Assembly (NCBI GenBank): GCA_037833965.1
Contig: AP031358.1
Span: forward strand, 16,996,001-17,060,000
Length of the DNA: 64,000 nt
From: Marchantia polymorpha subsp. ruderalis
Taxonomy: Eukaryota; Streptophyta; Marchantiopsida; Marchantiales; Marchantiaceae
Direction: 5' to 3'
Under the pieces are notes generated by a model. It did not search any database and was not told the DNA's origin. It was given only the letters and a program-made list of their open reading frames with translations. This document shows, piece after piece, positions 35,471 through 49,600 of this stretch; positions within the stretch are counted from its first letter, which is position 1, and the number at the start of each line of letters is the position of its first letter. The translations under genes were made by a program, and so were the position numbers.

Positions 35471-36666
35471 GTAACTTCCGTGAGTGTATGCACATAACTC
35501 TCTTCGTCCAGATAGAAAGAATATCTCTCGTCTAAGCGAAACAGGATACGTTTCAGCTCACTACAAGAGGATTTATGTCAATTTCGAGAGACTTGATCTC
35601 TCAAGTTTCCACTTTGTCTCGCATATGATGCATGAAGCCTTCATTGATTCATACTTTACGGACCACATCACCTCTAAAATTCGAAGCTACAGTTTCAGTC
35701 ATTTTTCATGTTAGAATGGAAACACGATACGTTTCAGCACACTAAAGAAGAATTAATGTCAGTTTCGACAGTCTTGATTTCATAAGTTTCCTCTTCGTCT
35801 AGCATATGATGCATGAAGTCTTCATTGATTGATACTTTACGCTCCATTTCGTCCCTGCATTTCTGAGCTAGTATGGATTTCACTAGTATGTATTAAAATT
35901 GATCTTAAAATGGGAACTACAGCAATTCGGCACCTGGATAGCAATATCCAGCGCTGGATACATTTGCATATCAGATCTTTTGTGATAGATGGGTGATGGA
36001 AGGTTGTGATTTCATTAGCAGCTTATTGGCATCAATAAAGTATCCATCTCCCGGCATTACATACATTGTGTACTTCTGATGATGGCCGAATCGAGGTTTG
36101 TTAAAGATATTTATCAGTACACTTGATGACCCTGTTTGTCAAGCTTTGAAAGAAAGATTGTAGATCTAATAACACCACATCATCTGAGGAAGTGTGTGTA
36201 GCTCTCCTGATACCGCTAATTGTAAGCTCTAGTAAATTATCAAATAACAATTAGGGTTAGTAGCTGATGTGTTCAATAGCTATCGTGGTTAAACGATGCT
36301 ACCAACTCTAAAATATGAAAGAACATAACCTTCATTCCTGTCCATTCTACAGTTGTTGGACCCTCATCATTCAGAACAATATATATATATATATTGTTCT
36401 GAATGATGAGGGTCTATATATTGGAATTCAAGACTGACCGATGGTCACTTTTGAATCAAAAATATTGTCCATAATGTGGAAATTTCATAGTTTAGCCAAA
36501 TTCTGATTTCTTCAGAAACATAACTGCGCGATTGACATAATTGAATAGATTTTAAAAGACTTGTACAAGTGAAAATTCTATGAAAGATTTTGCAGAGGTT
36601 TGAGTGCATGAGGATCTAAACATTTGCTTGTCATTGGCATAATGACATTCTAACCTCTTCAAATTC
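35471..36666. other. Spacer downstream of the ROCO gene, with tandem motif and a perfect palindrome
   Basis: Two diverged copies of a segment containing GCATATGATGCATGAAG lie at about 35600-35680 and 35770-35850. On the minus strand the second reads KVSINEDFMHHMLDEEETYE in one open frame, so this may be coding debris. A 56-bp perfect palindrome occupies 36359-36414. The whole spacer is duplicated at about 49670-50830. Confidence 0.55.
36359..36414. repeat. 56-bp perfect palindrome
   Basis: Each 28-bp arm begins GACCCTCATCATTCAGAAC and the centre is an AT run. The equivalent site in the duplicated copy (about 50548) has the left arm only, followed by unrelated bases, so the second arm arose in this copy after duplication. 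Confidence 0.9.
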
Positions 36667-39600
36667 CTAAACTGTCAAAATTCCTGAACCAAGACCTTTA
36701 TTCATGCACTCCTGGCACACCCATGCATGCCCACCTAATTCTAGCCTCACGTATTTCACCTGAAACAACTTGAAGATTGCCGGATAGTTAATATGCGCAA
36801 GTGTTTGCTGAATCCTCAGCCATGCTTCTTCCAGCTCCTTGCTTTCCTCACCTTTTAGAACTGCCCTACGATCACGATCGCTAATGCCATCTAGTTGAAC
36901 AATATTAGATTTTAACTCTTCCCAATTCGGAATCGCTTGGCCCAATCCGCATATCACATCCAGTCCAGCTTTCAGAGCATAATGCATGACTTTGAGTGAG
37001 ATTTCAATAGTTTTCCGAATCCATGTTCTATTCTCCCAATCCAAGCGTATCCTCAACCCTTCTTGATCTTTGACAATGTGAAACCCATTCACTGACTCAC
37101 ACATCAAATGTAAACGAACAGTTGTCCCAACATGCGCAATTGCACTCATCTTGTAGAAAACGCCAACATCGTCCGTGATGTAAGGTCGCTTGGGAGCTCT
37201 CGCTTGACGAAGCGATTGGGAATACTGAATGATACTGTCCACTTTTGACATGAAAGAACTGGACGTTGACTGCAGTTGTTGTTGCAAAGAGAGTATCTGT
37301 CCCACCTTGTTTTCCAATCTCTGCACAGTGCTCACCAGTGATCTCAACCCTTCATCCACACCATCAAACCTTCGTCCCATATTTCCTTCTAGCTTATCTA
37401 TCTTGGACAAAATAAGTTGGGTTGACCTATTGTCTACACTTGTGGTCGTCCGACTTAAGCACCTGGATGAAAATCGATTGGAATCTTTCATATCAGGAAA
37501 TTTTGAATTGTTGGCCATGTTTTCATCTTCAGCCTGAGAATGCACCAAATCATTGTTCACGCTGATTATACCTTGCTGCAATGACTCCAATTGTTTGGTA
37601 AGGCCTTCCTGCAATGACTCCAATTGTTGCAATCGCTTTTGTCGGATCTGATTCAAAATCGCTTCCACATCGCTCTCCCAAAGCAACTGCCTAGCTCTTT
37701 CGAATATAACATGTGTTGTGTGCCCTTTAATCAAGGGCCAACCGTACTCATAGTTGAACAACTCATCTTCCTTCTCCAAGTGCCACTTTTCCAACGGAAT
37801 ATCCTCAAGTTTGTCGTTACAGCTACGGATGAATTTTGATTTCAGATCCTCAATTAGAATTGTCCCTCTCTGATGACTCGGAATCAGCATATCCACACAA
37901 ATTGTTTGAATAACACGGAGCACTAACGCCACCCCGGGACAGCCTTTAGATGATGCGCAAAATGATATTAACTCCTGGACGATATGCTTCATCACATATT
38001 TCAGCGCCCCCTCCCTTGATTTATAGTTTGAGCATAACATCAAAACATCCACGTAACCATGGGACCTATCTTGTTCGACGTAGATCTCGTGCCCATCATC
38101 AAAAAGTCGCAAATAATGTCGAGAGCAGGTCACACTCTCCTTGAGAACATCCATCTCTGATATCAACTTGCGTCTCATGAACATCTACAATAATACAACA
38201 TTTGGTAAATATTGAGCTGCGCATTTCCAAAAATGAATTCAAAGAATGAAAAGAGAACATTCCATTCATAGTACACAAGTTACAATCAGAACTTGACGCA
38301 TTCACTCTTCTGATAGTATATATGAAATTACCTGGAAGCATGGAAAAAAAGCAGCGGTAAGTGACATTGTTCTTTCATCTTGGCATTGAATCCGGATGCC
38401 GACAAACGTTGAAGGTTCAACCCTAGTTTCCCAAACCATGGACTCCACGTGCGTCCCTTCTTGAAGCTTCTGTTCTTCCGGTATGAAGGAGGGAATGAAA
38501 TACTCAGAAGTATCTTCTAGCTTGAAACACAAATCCAAGTTGATAAGGATTTTCTCAATCAACTCTTTGTGCACAACTCTCTCTCCATGTGGTTTCTTCT
38601 TCACAATCTCCTCTATCAACCGATCAAAGACAGTCTCACTCACACATCCGTCCCTCCTTGTGTATGAGTCACGTGCCACCGTTTTGCAAGAAGATGTAGA
38701 TTCTTGAGCTTGAAAGTTTTGACCCTGAGCTACCAACTTACCCAATAATGTATTGGTAAGCCAGTTGGGATCCACAATGATGTAATCAAGGTTAGGGATA
38801 GAAACTATAGATCCGACGTCATTCAAATATGATATGATTGATTTCATTATCCTTGAATGATCAGTGGCATGAGCAGAAGAAAATGGAATGAATTGTTTCA
38901 AGCTGGGGATGCAGAATTTGTAAAACTCTGTGGATTGCCAAAAAGGGCATTTTCTATTCTCCTTGGTGTTTGCAATCAAGGAAGAAGAGAGTTGAGAACA
39001 CAACTTTGGAACCTGTGGGGATTTTTCACTCAATAATTTCTTGAAGATTTCAAGAATGTGATTTTTGAGAGGCATAACTTGCTTTTTTTTCTGAGCATTC
39101 ACATGGAAACACTCATCAACAGGATGCAGATCCACAAATTTTACAAATCTTTTGGTGAGTTTTTTCACCATGGGGTGAATCCAAGCCAAAGACTTGGAGC
39201 TGGTTTTATCCTTGTGTGTAATCACAACAAGAACTTGTGGACGATTATGTCCTGTGATCCTTGTGCTGGATGTGATGAAACGCAACCATTCCTCCAACTC
39301 TCTCTGGAAACAAAACTCTGGTTTGTCCAAAGAATTTTTATCATCGAAATGGCTATACACAAAAAGAAAAACACAAAAATTGCTGGTTTGAGGAAATAAC
39401 ACACTCTGAAGGGTAGGAAAAATCTCTTGTCCTGCAAGATCCCAAATTGAGATTTGGGATCTGTCATTGTTTTCCAAGAGCTCCACTTCGATGCCTTCAG
39501 TCCTCCACAATTCCTCCCATTTCTTTCCAACCCAACTTTTGCCTTGTACTATCCTCATAAGAGTTTGACGTAATTGAGTCTTGCCTATAGATTGATTACA

Positions 39601-41716
39601 CATAACCACAACAAATATTATTTGTTACTTGAGATACTATTACAGATTGTTTGATAATGTATTCTTTATATATATATATTGTGAAAAAATCCGAATTACA
39701 CAATAAATCTTCATACTATTAAAAATATCTTAGATTAAAATTGAATTCGTTAATATTTGAATCTTTATTTTTTATATTTCCGTTTTATTTGCACACATAT
39801 CCAAATACATCTAGAAAAATAACAAATTTCATAATTTCATGTTAAATTTTTGAAAAGTAAAATCATAGATTGCTAGTTCAAAAGACTAAGAAGTCTTAGA
39901 GCACCTTACCTGCTCTAGGAGAACCGCATAAGAAGAGTCGGCCAGCTTTTGCATCTCCAAATTCTAATTTGGCTTCTCTGAAGATGGACATGTAAACCGC
40001 CCGCTTCTGGTTTTGCTTTAGAGCTTCTTGAATCTGCGCCGCCTTTCCGTCCTTTTTCCATGAGGTTCGTGAGAAGTCAATCTCCTGGAGAGCCAAGTTC
40101 ACTTGTAGTAGCTCCATCAGGTCCCTGAAGGCATCTTCGTCGAGTTTGTTGAATCCGCAGTTAGACAAATTCAAGTGAGTGACACTTGTGTTCACTCGCA
40201 AGCACCCCATCAGGTTCCTGAAGGCATCTTCGTCGAGTTCCCACTCAGACAAATTCAAGTGAGTGACACTTGTGTTCACTCGCAAGCACCCCATCAGGTC
40301 CTTCCATACTCCCTTCCAAATATCTCCCCTTTGAACAGATAACTGCAGACTCTTCAGGACTGAAGTCTCTCCAAGTTTTCCGTTTATCGACGGGATACTT
40401 CCAATTCTATCTTGGTTGCTATCTGAGGTGTCAACTTCTTCCTCCAAATGGAAAGATGAAAAGGATTTGATTTCACCTCGCAGTACACTAACTAATAGGT
40501 TTAGTGATAACAAAAAGTCATGGTCACTCAGAGTAACCAGAATGAGTTCCACTATGGGGTCCTTGACATGGGAGCTAGCAGCACGCGCAAGAGCTTCTAC
40601 TGACTTCCAGTCATCTCTAACATTGTGTTCTAATTCAAACCCTACTAAAATACGTGTTGCTATAGCATTGTCGCGTATGACTTCGCCTAGTTGGTGCCAT
40701 TCCTCAGGACTCATCCGCATGTCACTCAATTTTACTTTCTTCAATGATGCGTTGGAAGTAAGAAGTTGCCTCAAACAGTCTCCGAGTCTATCGATACTTC
40801 GCAGCCTAAGAGTTTGAATGGATCGGTTGCCATCATCTCCGGCCAAAGCTTTCAGCAACAAGGCCGCTCCCCACTTCACGTTCTCTAAGTACAATTTCTT
40901 CAAACCCGAGCTCTGGATCAAAGCCTGGGACAGCATTCCAACGGTCTCCTCGTCCATGTCCATGCTGCAGTTTTCGCCGCCTAATTCCAATTTTTTTAGT
41001 AGAGGAGCACTGCTGATCATGTCAACCACATGCTTCATCACACTCGAGTCCACCCCTAAATCCCTAAGTCTTAGAGACTCGAGTTTAGAATCGTAATTTC
41101 CTCTCAGTCCTGATGCGAGATTCAAGAAACATCTGGCAGTCATCGGGCAATGCATTATTGACAATGTTTTTATGCTAGAAGAATTCAGAATTCTCCCCAG
41201 CTGTAAGCACAAGCTCTCCACTTCCGCATCTGAATTCCATTTCACACCAAAACAGTATATCCCTTGTAGAACGGTACTAGAATGGAAACCTCTCAAAAGA
41301 ACCTCCCACTCGCTAGCGGTGAACCTCGATATATCTCCATCACAAATTTCACGTACGTACAAATAGTGGGGAGTGCATCTGGCGATTGTAAGTGCGATTG
41401 CCTCCAGCACTCGAAGGCGCACTTTGCTCCGCCACCCTGTGATCGTCGAGAGCGATGCACTCTCCGGAAAGAACTCCCGAAATCCTGGCATATGTAAATA
41501 AAAGTAGTCGCTGCCTCTCGGCCCTAAAGTCTCGGCTTTAGCGTCTTCCAGACGCCGTATAAGGTCCTGGACAGCAGACGGAAGCTCCGGTTCCTCGTCT
41601 TTCTCGCTCAAGTAGGACGTCTCTGGTTCCTGGTCTGCGGAGTCCATTCCCCGTATCTCGGCAGCGTCACTGACAATGGACGAACCTGCAACTTCCATTC
41701 TCTTCTCCACTCTCAC
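36667..41716 (-). CDS. ROCO protein: LRR-Roc-COR, TORNADO1-like (3 exons, 1525 aa)
   Basis: Plant ROCO proteins, of which Arabidopsis TORNADO1 is the known case, couple leucine-rich repeats to a Ras-like Roc GTPase and its COR dimerisation domain. Exons on the minus strand are 41716-39910, 39584-38332 and 38184-36667; both introns are GT-AG and phases join to 1526 codons. Exon 1 encodes an acidic N-terminus and LRRs, with two near-identical adjacent repeats (CLRVNTSVTHLNLS twice). Walker A GSPRAGKT (598-605) is split by intron 1. G3 is DLAGQE (651-656) and G4 is THKDK (725-729). COR follows into exon 3 (MRRKLISEMD...). The C-terminal part has coiled coil (QLESLQEGLTKQLESLQQG, KIDKLEGNMGRRFDGVDEGL). 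No kinase domain is seen. A second ATG at 41698 is an alternative start. It is the only intact copy in the window. Confidence 0.88.
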
Positions 41717-43689
41717 AGAGAATGAAACGTTGGCTGCTTGGCATGCGCGAGCGAAATATGACCGGGCCTACAGGAGATCCTCGATCCGCAGGCACGGCTC
41801 ACCCGAAGAAAACTGAACTTCCCGTCGAAGTGTCGAAGCTAATGGGCGAGTGCGTGCTCGGCATGAGAATTTTCGCACTCTGCACGAGAAGCTACACAAA
41901 GATTACTCCAACCTCTGCATAGAATCGGATCAAGAACAATCACTACGAACTCAGTGCAGGCCATGACACAAAGATAAATCCAACCTCTGCACACAATTGG
42001 ATCAAGAACAATCACTACTAACTCAGTGCAGGGCAAGGCAATCGATGTGAACCAAAATGACGGCAGAGAAACACGATTCTGGTTCCAAGCGAAATTGCAG
42101 AGCGTGTGCAGGGGATTTGAAGTGTCTCGGGAAGGCAAACCTGTTTTAAACTCGCACAAAGAGTGGTGTTTGATGTGCGATTGTGACACAACTCGAACTC
42201 AGTGGAAAAGCTGATTGCTGTGCACCTGAATCTGAAAGAGCGGATTGGAGCAAAGATGATCCGATGTGGGCGGAGAATGTCATGGAATCGCAGATATCTC
42301 AGAGGTGGATTACTGAGCGTTGTGTACAAATGGATGTTCCACTGGGAGAATGCGAATTTAGCTGCATCGAGACCCACGAGAAGACAGAAACTACCATGGG
42401 AAACGCGCAGAAAATATATGCAGCTTCTTCATCACAGCTTCTCATTGAACCATGTGGGCAATCGGGGTAACGACAACTTGCGAACACAAGAAGCTTGTTC
42501 CTCTGTACTCGGTGTGATTGGAGAATGTAAGTCTTCACTTGACTTTTTGTGCAAGTGGAAAGTATAATTAGGTGAATGCATAAGTGTGCTAATACACTCG
42601 ATGTCGTCACTATTTCAAACGTCATTTTCATTGAATTTTTGTTTCCTGGAATATTTGATCTATTCAAACTAGTGGATGTATTCTGGCAGGTGAGAGGCAG
42701 GTGAGAGGCACATGAATGGTCACCTTGGTGGACAAAGTCTGTTGTGCTTTTTCTTGCCTCAAAAATTGGTTCAGTGATCTACATTACTCTACATAACTCG
42801 TAGGTTGAGAACAAAGTGATCAACTTTTTGGGAGTTTTCTAAACATTGTGTCGAAGTGCTGTGTATATAGTATACGAGAAGCATTCTTGATCAACTGTCA
42901 AGCATGTGAGAGTATGCAAAGTTCTAATACTAGAGTCTGGAGGGCTAATACGTGCAATCTCAAAATTTTAAACAATAAACAAGCTCCGATAATTTATTTC
43001 TGACCAAAACAATTTTCAATGAAGGTGATATTGCATTTCTCATATACTTCTTAATTGCTTTAGAGTTTTTGAATTTGCAGTTCTTCAGCTGTTTCAGTTG
43101 TTTTTTATTTTCAACTTTTTGATTGTTAGGTTGTTTTGTTTAGATGAATTATTAAAATAAATGCAAATGAATTATTCTAAGATATTACAACTCCACTAAT
43201 GAGAAGAATTTGATGGATCTTTCCGACTTTATAACTAAAGTTGAATCGATGAGATGATCAGAGCATCAACAGTAGATTTTTAAAGTGTGTATCAACATAA
43301 CGTCACACACCCAAACTTTTGATGCATTTTACGTTAATATTGAAATATTGATTACTCATTACAATGAAATATTCTCTAGTTCGTCTCTTATTTAGGATGG
43401 AATGTAGCAAAATATTAGAAAGAAATATGTTTCTGAGAGGATTACAAGCAGCTACTACACAACTTATTTGAGAACTCAATTTCTTCCTAAATCCTTTCCC
43501 ATGTTATTTTAGTTTTTTGTTGTGTATATTCACTATTTATTCGCCATTACAGAATTATTGGATTCAACATGTATCCATTGGTAGTCTTGTAGTAGAATTT
43601 GAGCTAAGTGTTGCGGTTCACATGCTCCCTTGAATCTCTCATCGGATGCTTTGCTAGGAATCTCTTTTGCTCACACCAGTGGAAAGTAT
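41717..43689. other. ROCO upstream region and intergenic DNA
   Basis: It probably contains the ROCO promoter. A 73-bp tandem duplication with one diverged copy lies at about 41890-42036, sharing GGATCAAGAACAATCACTAC. Plus-strand ORFs at 42183-42567 (up to 121 codons) resemble nothing I know and have no supporting context. From 42600 to 43690 the sequence is AT-rich with no gene seen. Confidence 0.5.
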
Positions 43690-44290
43690 CTTGCACTCGT
43701 TGTCATCCAAAACAACGCTATCTTACATGATTATTTTCATTCACTCTTAGTGCAACATGTTCAAGGTGCCCACAACAATATTCCATGGTCTTCAATACTC
43801 CATAAATTATAAGATATTAAAAAAATTGTACAGCCACAATTGGAAATTATTAAATATATTATTTTTCACTTTCCACTTGCCAATTATGCCAGTGAACTTA
43901 GGCGATTTCACTCCACTAAAGAAAGTGAAGATGCTTCGGCTGAATATTATTGCGTTTTTTGGGTGGCACCTTGTCTAACAAGTACAATGCACGCCTTCTA
44001 TTTTTATTGAACACACATTCCTAGTCAACCTTGACTCTGTTGAATATTTCACCCCACAAGCATCATTATTCTTTCCGCTTCTTCACGCCACGTGGTGGCA
44101 CCAAGTCTTCCTGTGACCACCAGGCTGGTGCCCAAAGGAGGACCGTTGAACAGGAACCGGTCAACAGGAAGTGGTTGGCACTTCCTGCGTTCAGACTGAT
44201 AAGTGCCAACTACGTTGTGAATTTGAAACTGAGCATGTTGTTTACGGAGGTTGGTGCGACTGAGTAGCACATCATCCAAGAGGATGAACG
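43690..44290. repeat. Repeat unit F, partial copy
   Basis: It contains the F words CAATATTCCATG, CCACTAAAGAAAGTGAAGAT and CTCGGCTGAATATTATTG-like sequence in the same order as the full copies, but more diverged and without the opening segment. Confidence 0.6.
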
Positions 44291-44574
44291 CTTATGAGGT
44301 TGCATTTCGAGCAATCATGAGGAAGCATCTATATATTTGACTATAATCAAGCTCCTTAGATACGAGAATAATAGAAAACAAGCGGAATTCCATAGATTAG
44401 CACAATTATCAAAGTGATGGATGACTGAGAATGATCAATTAAGATGCTATGAAACTCGTTACACCTCCAAACTGTGTTCCACCAGCAACTGTACAGCATG
44501 AGTGACGGCCGTCTTGATGTTTGTTTTTCTGGAATGCAGAGTACGGGTCTGAGTAAAAAACGAAGAGGCCGGCC

Positions 44575-46604
44575 GGTGACGGTGAAACATACTGGATACG
44601 GTGACACACGAACCGTGTACGTATACATACGGTCTTAATGATAGAGCCAAAAGTCTAGATAATCTTTAGAATTAACTCTTCGAGCGACGTCTTTGGTGAA
44701 CGCAAAACAATATTACATGGTGTGCAAAGTTCCGCAAATTATAAGATATTTCAAAAATTTTCTAAGCACAATTGGATGTATTCAGTTAGATTTTCTGTAC
44801 CCACTTTTCACTTATTCCAACGAACTTGCGCCACTTCGCTCCACTAAAGAATGCGAAGATGCTCGGCTGAACACTATTGACTTTTTGATGATACTTTATC
44901 GAACAAGTACAATGCAGAGTGCATCGGAATCAAGCCAAGCCTACTTTTCTTTTTGAACACACCTTCCCAGGCGACTTTGAGGTCAGTTGAATATTTCAGC
45001 GCAGAATGCTCATTATTCTAACCCCTTCTTCACTGCACGTGGTGGTACCAGGTCTTCCTGTAGCACCAGGAAGACCTGGACTATCCCTGCTGTAGCCAAA
45101 TAGTTCGCAAGGCCCAGTCCTTGTTATTCTTTGTCTTTTTCACTTCCGATGCTTTTGTCTGAATCTGGTTGTTTGAATTTACCATTGCCTGAAAACGAAA
45201 AGCAAATGGACATTGGGCAAACAGCTTGAATTCTGATTATATTTTACTGGGGGCATGCAATCAACCATGACAATTTAGTTACATTCTTCTAAGACATGCA
45301 CGAGTTAGGAGTTTCTGTTGCACATTTTTTTTCTTGCTCTAGCTAGGCTGCCGTGCAATTGCCAGCACAAATTTCACATCATAAGCTTAGCCTGAACGAT
45401 ACACCCTTTTACCTCAAAGGCCTTTCAAACTCATATACCGGGGAGGGTTCCAGTAAAGCACAATAGGTGGCACCACTTTCTTACTTCTTGAATCTCTTGA
45501 TTCACCATCCTCAACGTAAAACTGCAGTGTCTTTGGACTGTGATTTCTCAATCACAGGAGGTCTGGGCCGCTGGTTTTGTCTCTTCCAGACCCTGCTGCT
45601 AAAATGGAGGACGTGTGTTGCGAATGCCAGATGAGGGAAATTCACATCTTCATCACTGCGTGTGATCGGACCATGCACATATCCGAAATTTAGTTAGGCA
45701 AACGAATTGTGAAGCTATGGGTCTCGCTCAACATGATTGAGGCTGAGTTGGAAGAATCAGAATGCTGTTTTCTGGACTTCATTGGTAGATGTACAATCTC
45801 GACTGAATCCATCGATATCCTTCTCCGTTCACTTCATCCCATTGACCATGACCTCTAGTCTCTGACCTCGAAAGAGTATTTAAAGGTGGTGATCACGAAT
45901 CTTACAGAGTGATAGCTTCGTCCACTTCAGACCCATGCTTCTGCAATCCAACAATACGATTAATATTATATTCTGCGTGATGAATGTGGAATCACTATTC
46001 CAGTCAAGTATTTTCAGCTAGAATCGCGATCACTTCGATATTCAGCAAACGATTTTCTCCATCCTTTGAAAACATATTATGATGTTGAAGTCAAGTCCAC
46101 ACGCAGTCCAACTGCGTGTGGACCTTCAGTCACACAAGTTACACAGTTCTATTATCACATTTATACAGGTCACAGTTCTGAGCATGCTGGGCTTGTCATT
46201 CTGCTGAGATCACGGCCAGCACAAGCATTTCATCAGGGTCTTTCACACAGACACCTCAGCATGACCTGATACATGGCTTACTAGAACTGAAATCTTGGGA
46301 TGCGGATGATTCTTTCTGCATGTTCACAAGGTTCAAGGAGGTCAGCGATGCCCACTCCTCGAATACCTTCAAGTAGAAAGATTAAGATGGGAAGCATCGA
46401 GACAAGGGGAGAGACATACGGAACAAAAACACATCAACAATTTTATCAATGGCCCTTCATTTCTGGATGAGCAGACGCAAGCTAAATTCTCATCACGTCT
46501 AGAGTCAATTGTGGATGACCTGAATCAAACAACGCTGATCCAGTCTCAGTAACTCCCGTGAATACACTCTCGGATTGGCGATGGCACGTAGCCAATCCGA
46601 GATT
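44575..46604. repeat. Repeat unit F, copy 3
   Basis: It is collinear with copy 1 (30963-32756) and opens with GGTGAAACATACTGGATACG. It keeps a perfect inverted repeat GTCCACACGCAGT/ACTGCGTGTGGAC around 46095 and a hairpin CTCGGATTGGC/GCCAATCCGAG at about 46567-46599. The minus-strand reading frames seen in copy 1 persist with substitutions and stops. Confidence 0.65.
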
Positions 46605-49600
46605 GCGTCACAAGAAATGCTAGACGAAGAGGCCAGCAGGTCACGGTGAAACCCACTGGATACGGTGACACACTAACGGTGTACTTCTACATACGGTCGT
46701 ATTGATATAGCCAAAAGTCTAGGTAATCTCTGGAATTAACTCTATGAGCAGGGTCTTTAGTGAACGCAAAACAATATTCCATGTTGTGCAAAGCTCCACA
46801 AATTATGAGATATTTAAAGAAATTTAATCACAATTGGATGTATTTAGTTAAATTTTCTGTCCCCACTTTCCACTTATTTCAACGAACTTCCGCATGTTCA
46901 CTCCACTAAAGAAAGTGAAGATGCTCGGCTGAATATTATTGACTTTTTTGGTGGGACCTTATCTAACAAGTAGACCCCAAATTGCAATGTACAAAAAAGT
47001 GACTTGATTGCACAGTCCACCCGAATCAAGCCATGCATTCTATTCTTTTTGAACACACATTCCGAGGAGACTTTGAGCTCAGTTGAATATGTCAACGCAG
47101 AGGCCTCATTATTCCAGCGCAGAAGTCTCATGATTATTTCTGCTTTCTTCACTGCACGTGGTGGCACCAGGTCTTCCTGTGGACCTGGACTATCCCTGTT
47201 GTAGCCAAATAGTCCGCAAGACTCAGTCTCTCAAACGAAGAATTTGTTACTCCTTGTCTTTTTCACTTCCCATGGTTTTGTCTGAATCTGGTTGTTTAAA
47301 TTTACCCTTGCCTGGAAAAGAAAAGAAAATAGAAATTTGGCACACAGCTTGAAATCCGATCATATTTTACTGAGGGCACGCCATCGACTATAACAATTTA
47401 GCTACATTTTTAAAAGACAACTAGCAGTTAGAAGTTTCTGTTGTACATTTCTTCTTTGCTCCAGCTCGAATTTCATATCGTAAGCTTGGCCTGAACTATA
47501 CCCCTTTCAGTATCATCTACCGGGAAGGTTTCCATGAAAGCACAATAGACCCGACCCTGCCGAGAGAAGTGTATGTTTCCCATTTTCACTTTCTCAACTC
47601 CGGTCCTTTGTCTACAATCAAATCACTATCGATGAACAATGATTTGATTGTAGGCAAATAAGTGGTGATGGGTGACTTACTCCAATTTACTGAAGTGGGC
47701 AGTCAATTGTGGAATTGCCACACTGGAAACTGCAAACTTTTATCGAATCTTTACCTCATTCTTGTGTTTGACTCTCTGGGAGTCCATGGCGGACCGGGTG
47801 ATTTTGTTAAAACCGCAAAGCCAAAATGAATGAACCTGAATCAGGAAAAGCGTGGTGCTTGGATGACACACTATTTTCACCAGTTCAAACCTCACCGCGT
47901 CATGAATCTTGCCACCAGAAACAACGTCTGCTGCGGTTTCTGCAAATCTGCATCACCTTGCGAAGCACGCCGATTACAGGGAATCTCCGAGTACCAGCGA
48001 GCAGATTGTCTCAAAATGTGCTGTAAGGAAGACTTTCCCGTACCTGATCTCAGCGTTAGCACTTATAAGAAATTATCGACCTCTACTACTGCAGGCTCAA
48101 GATCAATTCCTTCGGAATAAATTCCCTTGCTTATAGAATTTACAGCAGACAACCACACTGCTACTAAATCACCTATTCTGTCACTCCTGACAGCAGCTCC
48201 AAAATAAGCAGATACATTGTTCAAAAATTGTTCCGACCTAGTTCAGAGAAAATTCAGCATAGATGACAGATTAGGCGTGACCAATCTAGCTAGCTGCAGT
48301 CACATCTCTAAGAAGTCATTCAGATTCTGACTTCTTCTCATAACGAGGTAGCCACGGAGCCCCCTGTCAGATAATGCGTACCACGTAGCAAGTAGATGCG
48401 GCGTCTATCATTATGATTTCGTCTGAAATAACGTCTCGTCACTGTATGGTACTGTGGTCGTGTACGTAATGTCCTGACAAGCGAGAACTCGGTTCTTCTA
48501 AACAGATGTTCTAGTGAAGAAAGATGTCACAGGACATGAAAATGGCTTTTTTAACGGTTATTTTTAACGTTAAACCGATTCTTACTTCTTGCACCCTCTT
48601 TCTCACAAACTTCGCACCATCCTCAACGTAAAACTGCAATGTCTTTCCAATCACAGGCCATACATCTGACAAGGAGGTTTGGGCCGCTGGTTTTGTCTCT
48701 CCCAGACCCTGCCGCTAGAATGCATGACGAGTGTTGCGAATTCCAAGTGAGGAAAGTCCACGTTTTGACTATGGTCGGACCATGCACATATCCGAGATTT
48801 AGTTAGGCAAACGGATTGTACACCGCATTGAAGCTGAGAGTCTCGCTCAACTTGATTGAGCTTGAGTTGGAGGAATCAGAATGCTGTTTTCTGGACTACA
48901 TTAGTAGATGTACAATCTCGAGTCATGCACCGAATCGAGTATGGATATCCTTCTCCGTTCACTTCATCCCATTGACCATGACCTCTTGTCTCTGATCTCG
49001 ACAGAGTATTAAAAGGTGGTTATCACCAACGTTACAGAGGGATAGCTTCGTCCACTTCAGGCCCATGCCTCTGCAATCCAACCATACACGAAAAATATTA
49101 TGCGTGATCAATTTCGACTCAACATTTTCAACCGAAATCACGCTCACTTCGATATTCAGCAAACGATGTTCTCCATCCTTACAAAAAAAATACTCGATAT
49201 TACAGTCAAATTTCTGCAAGAGTCTCTGTAACTGAACGTCCACACGCAGTCCAAGTGCAAAAGCATGCGTTTATACACGTCACAGTTCTGAGCGTGCTGG
49301 CGCTTATCAGTCTACTGAGATCACGGCCAGCACAAGCATTTCATCAGGGTCTTTCACACAGAGACCTTAGCATGACCTGAACCATGGCTTACTAGAATTG
49401 AAATCTTGGGTTGTGGATGATTCTGTCTGCATGTTCAACAGGTTCAAGGAGGGCAGCGATGCCCACTCCTCGAATACCTTTTAAGTAGAGATTAAGACGG
49501 GAAGCATCGAGACAGGGGAAGAGACATACGGAACAAAATCACATCAACAATTTTATCAATGGCGCTTCATTTCTGGTTTAGCAGATGCAAGCTAAATTAT

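Noticed and set aside
42183-42567. Plus-strand ORFs of 95-121 codons upstream of the ROCO gene
   Set aside because: No recognisable family, overlapping alternative frames and no splice or conservation support.
48235-48601. The 370-bp insertion in repeat F copy 4 as a MITE
   Set aside because: No inverted ends and no clear target duplication could be seen.
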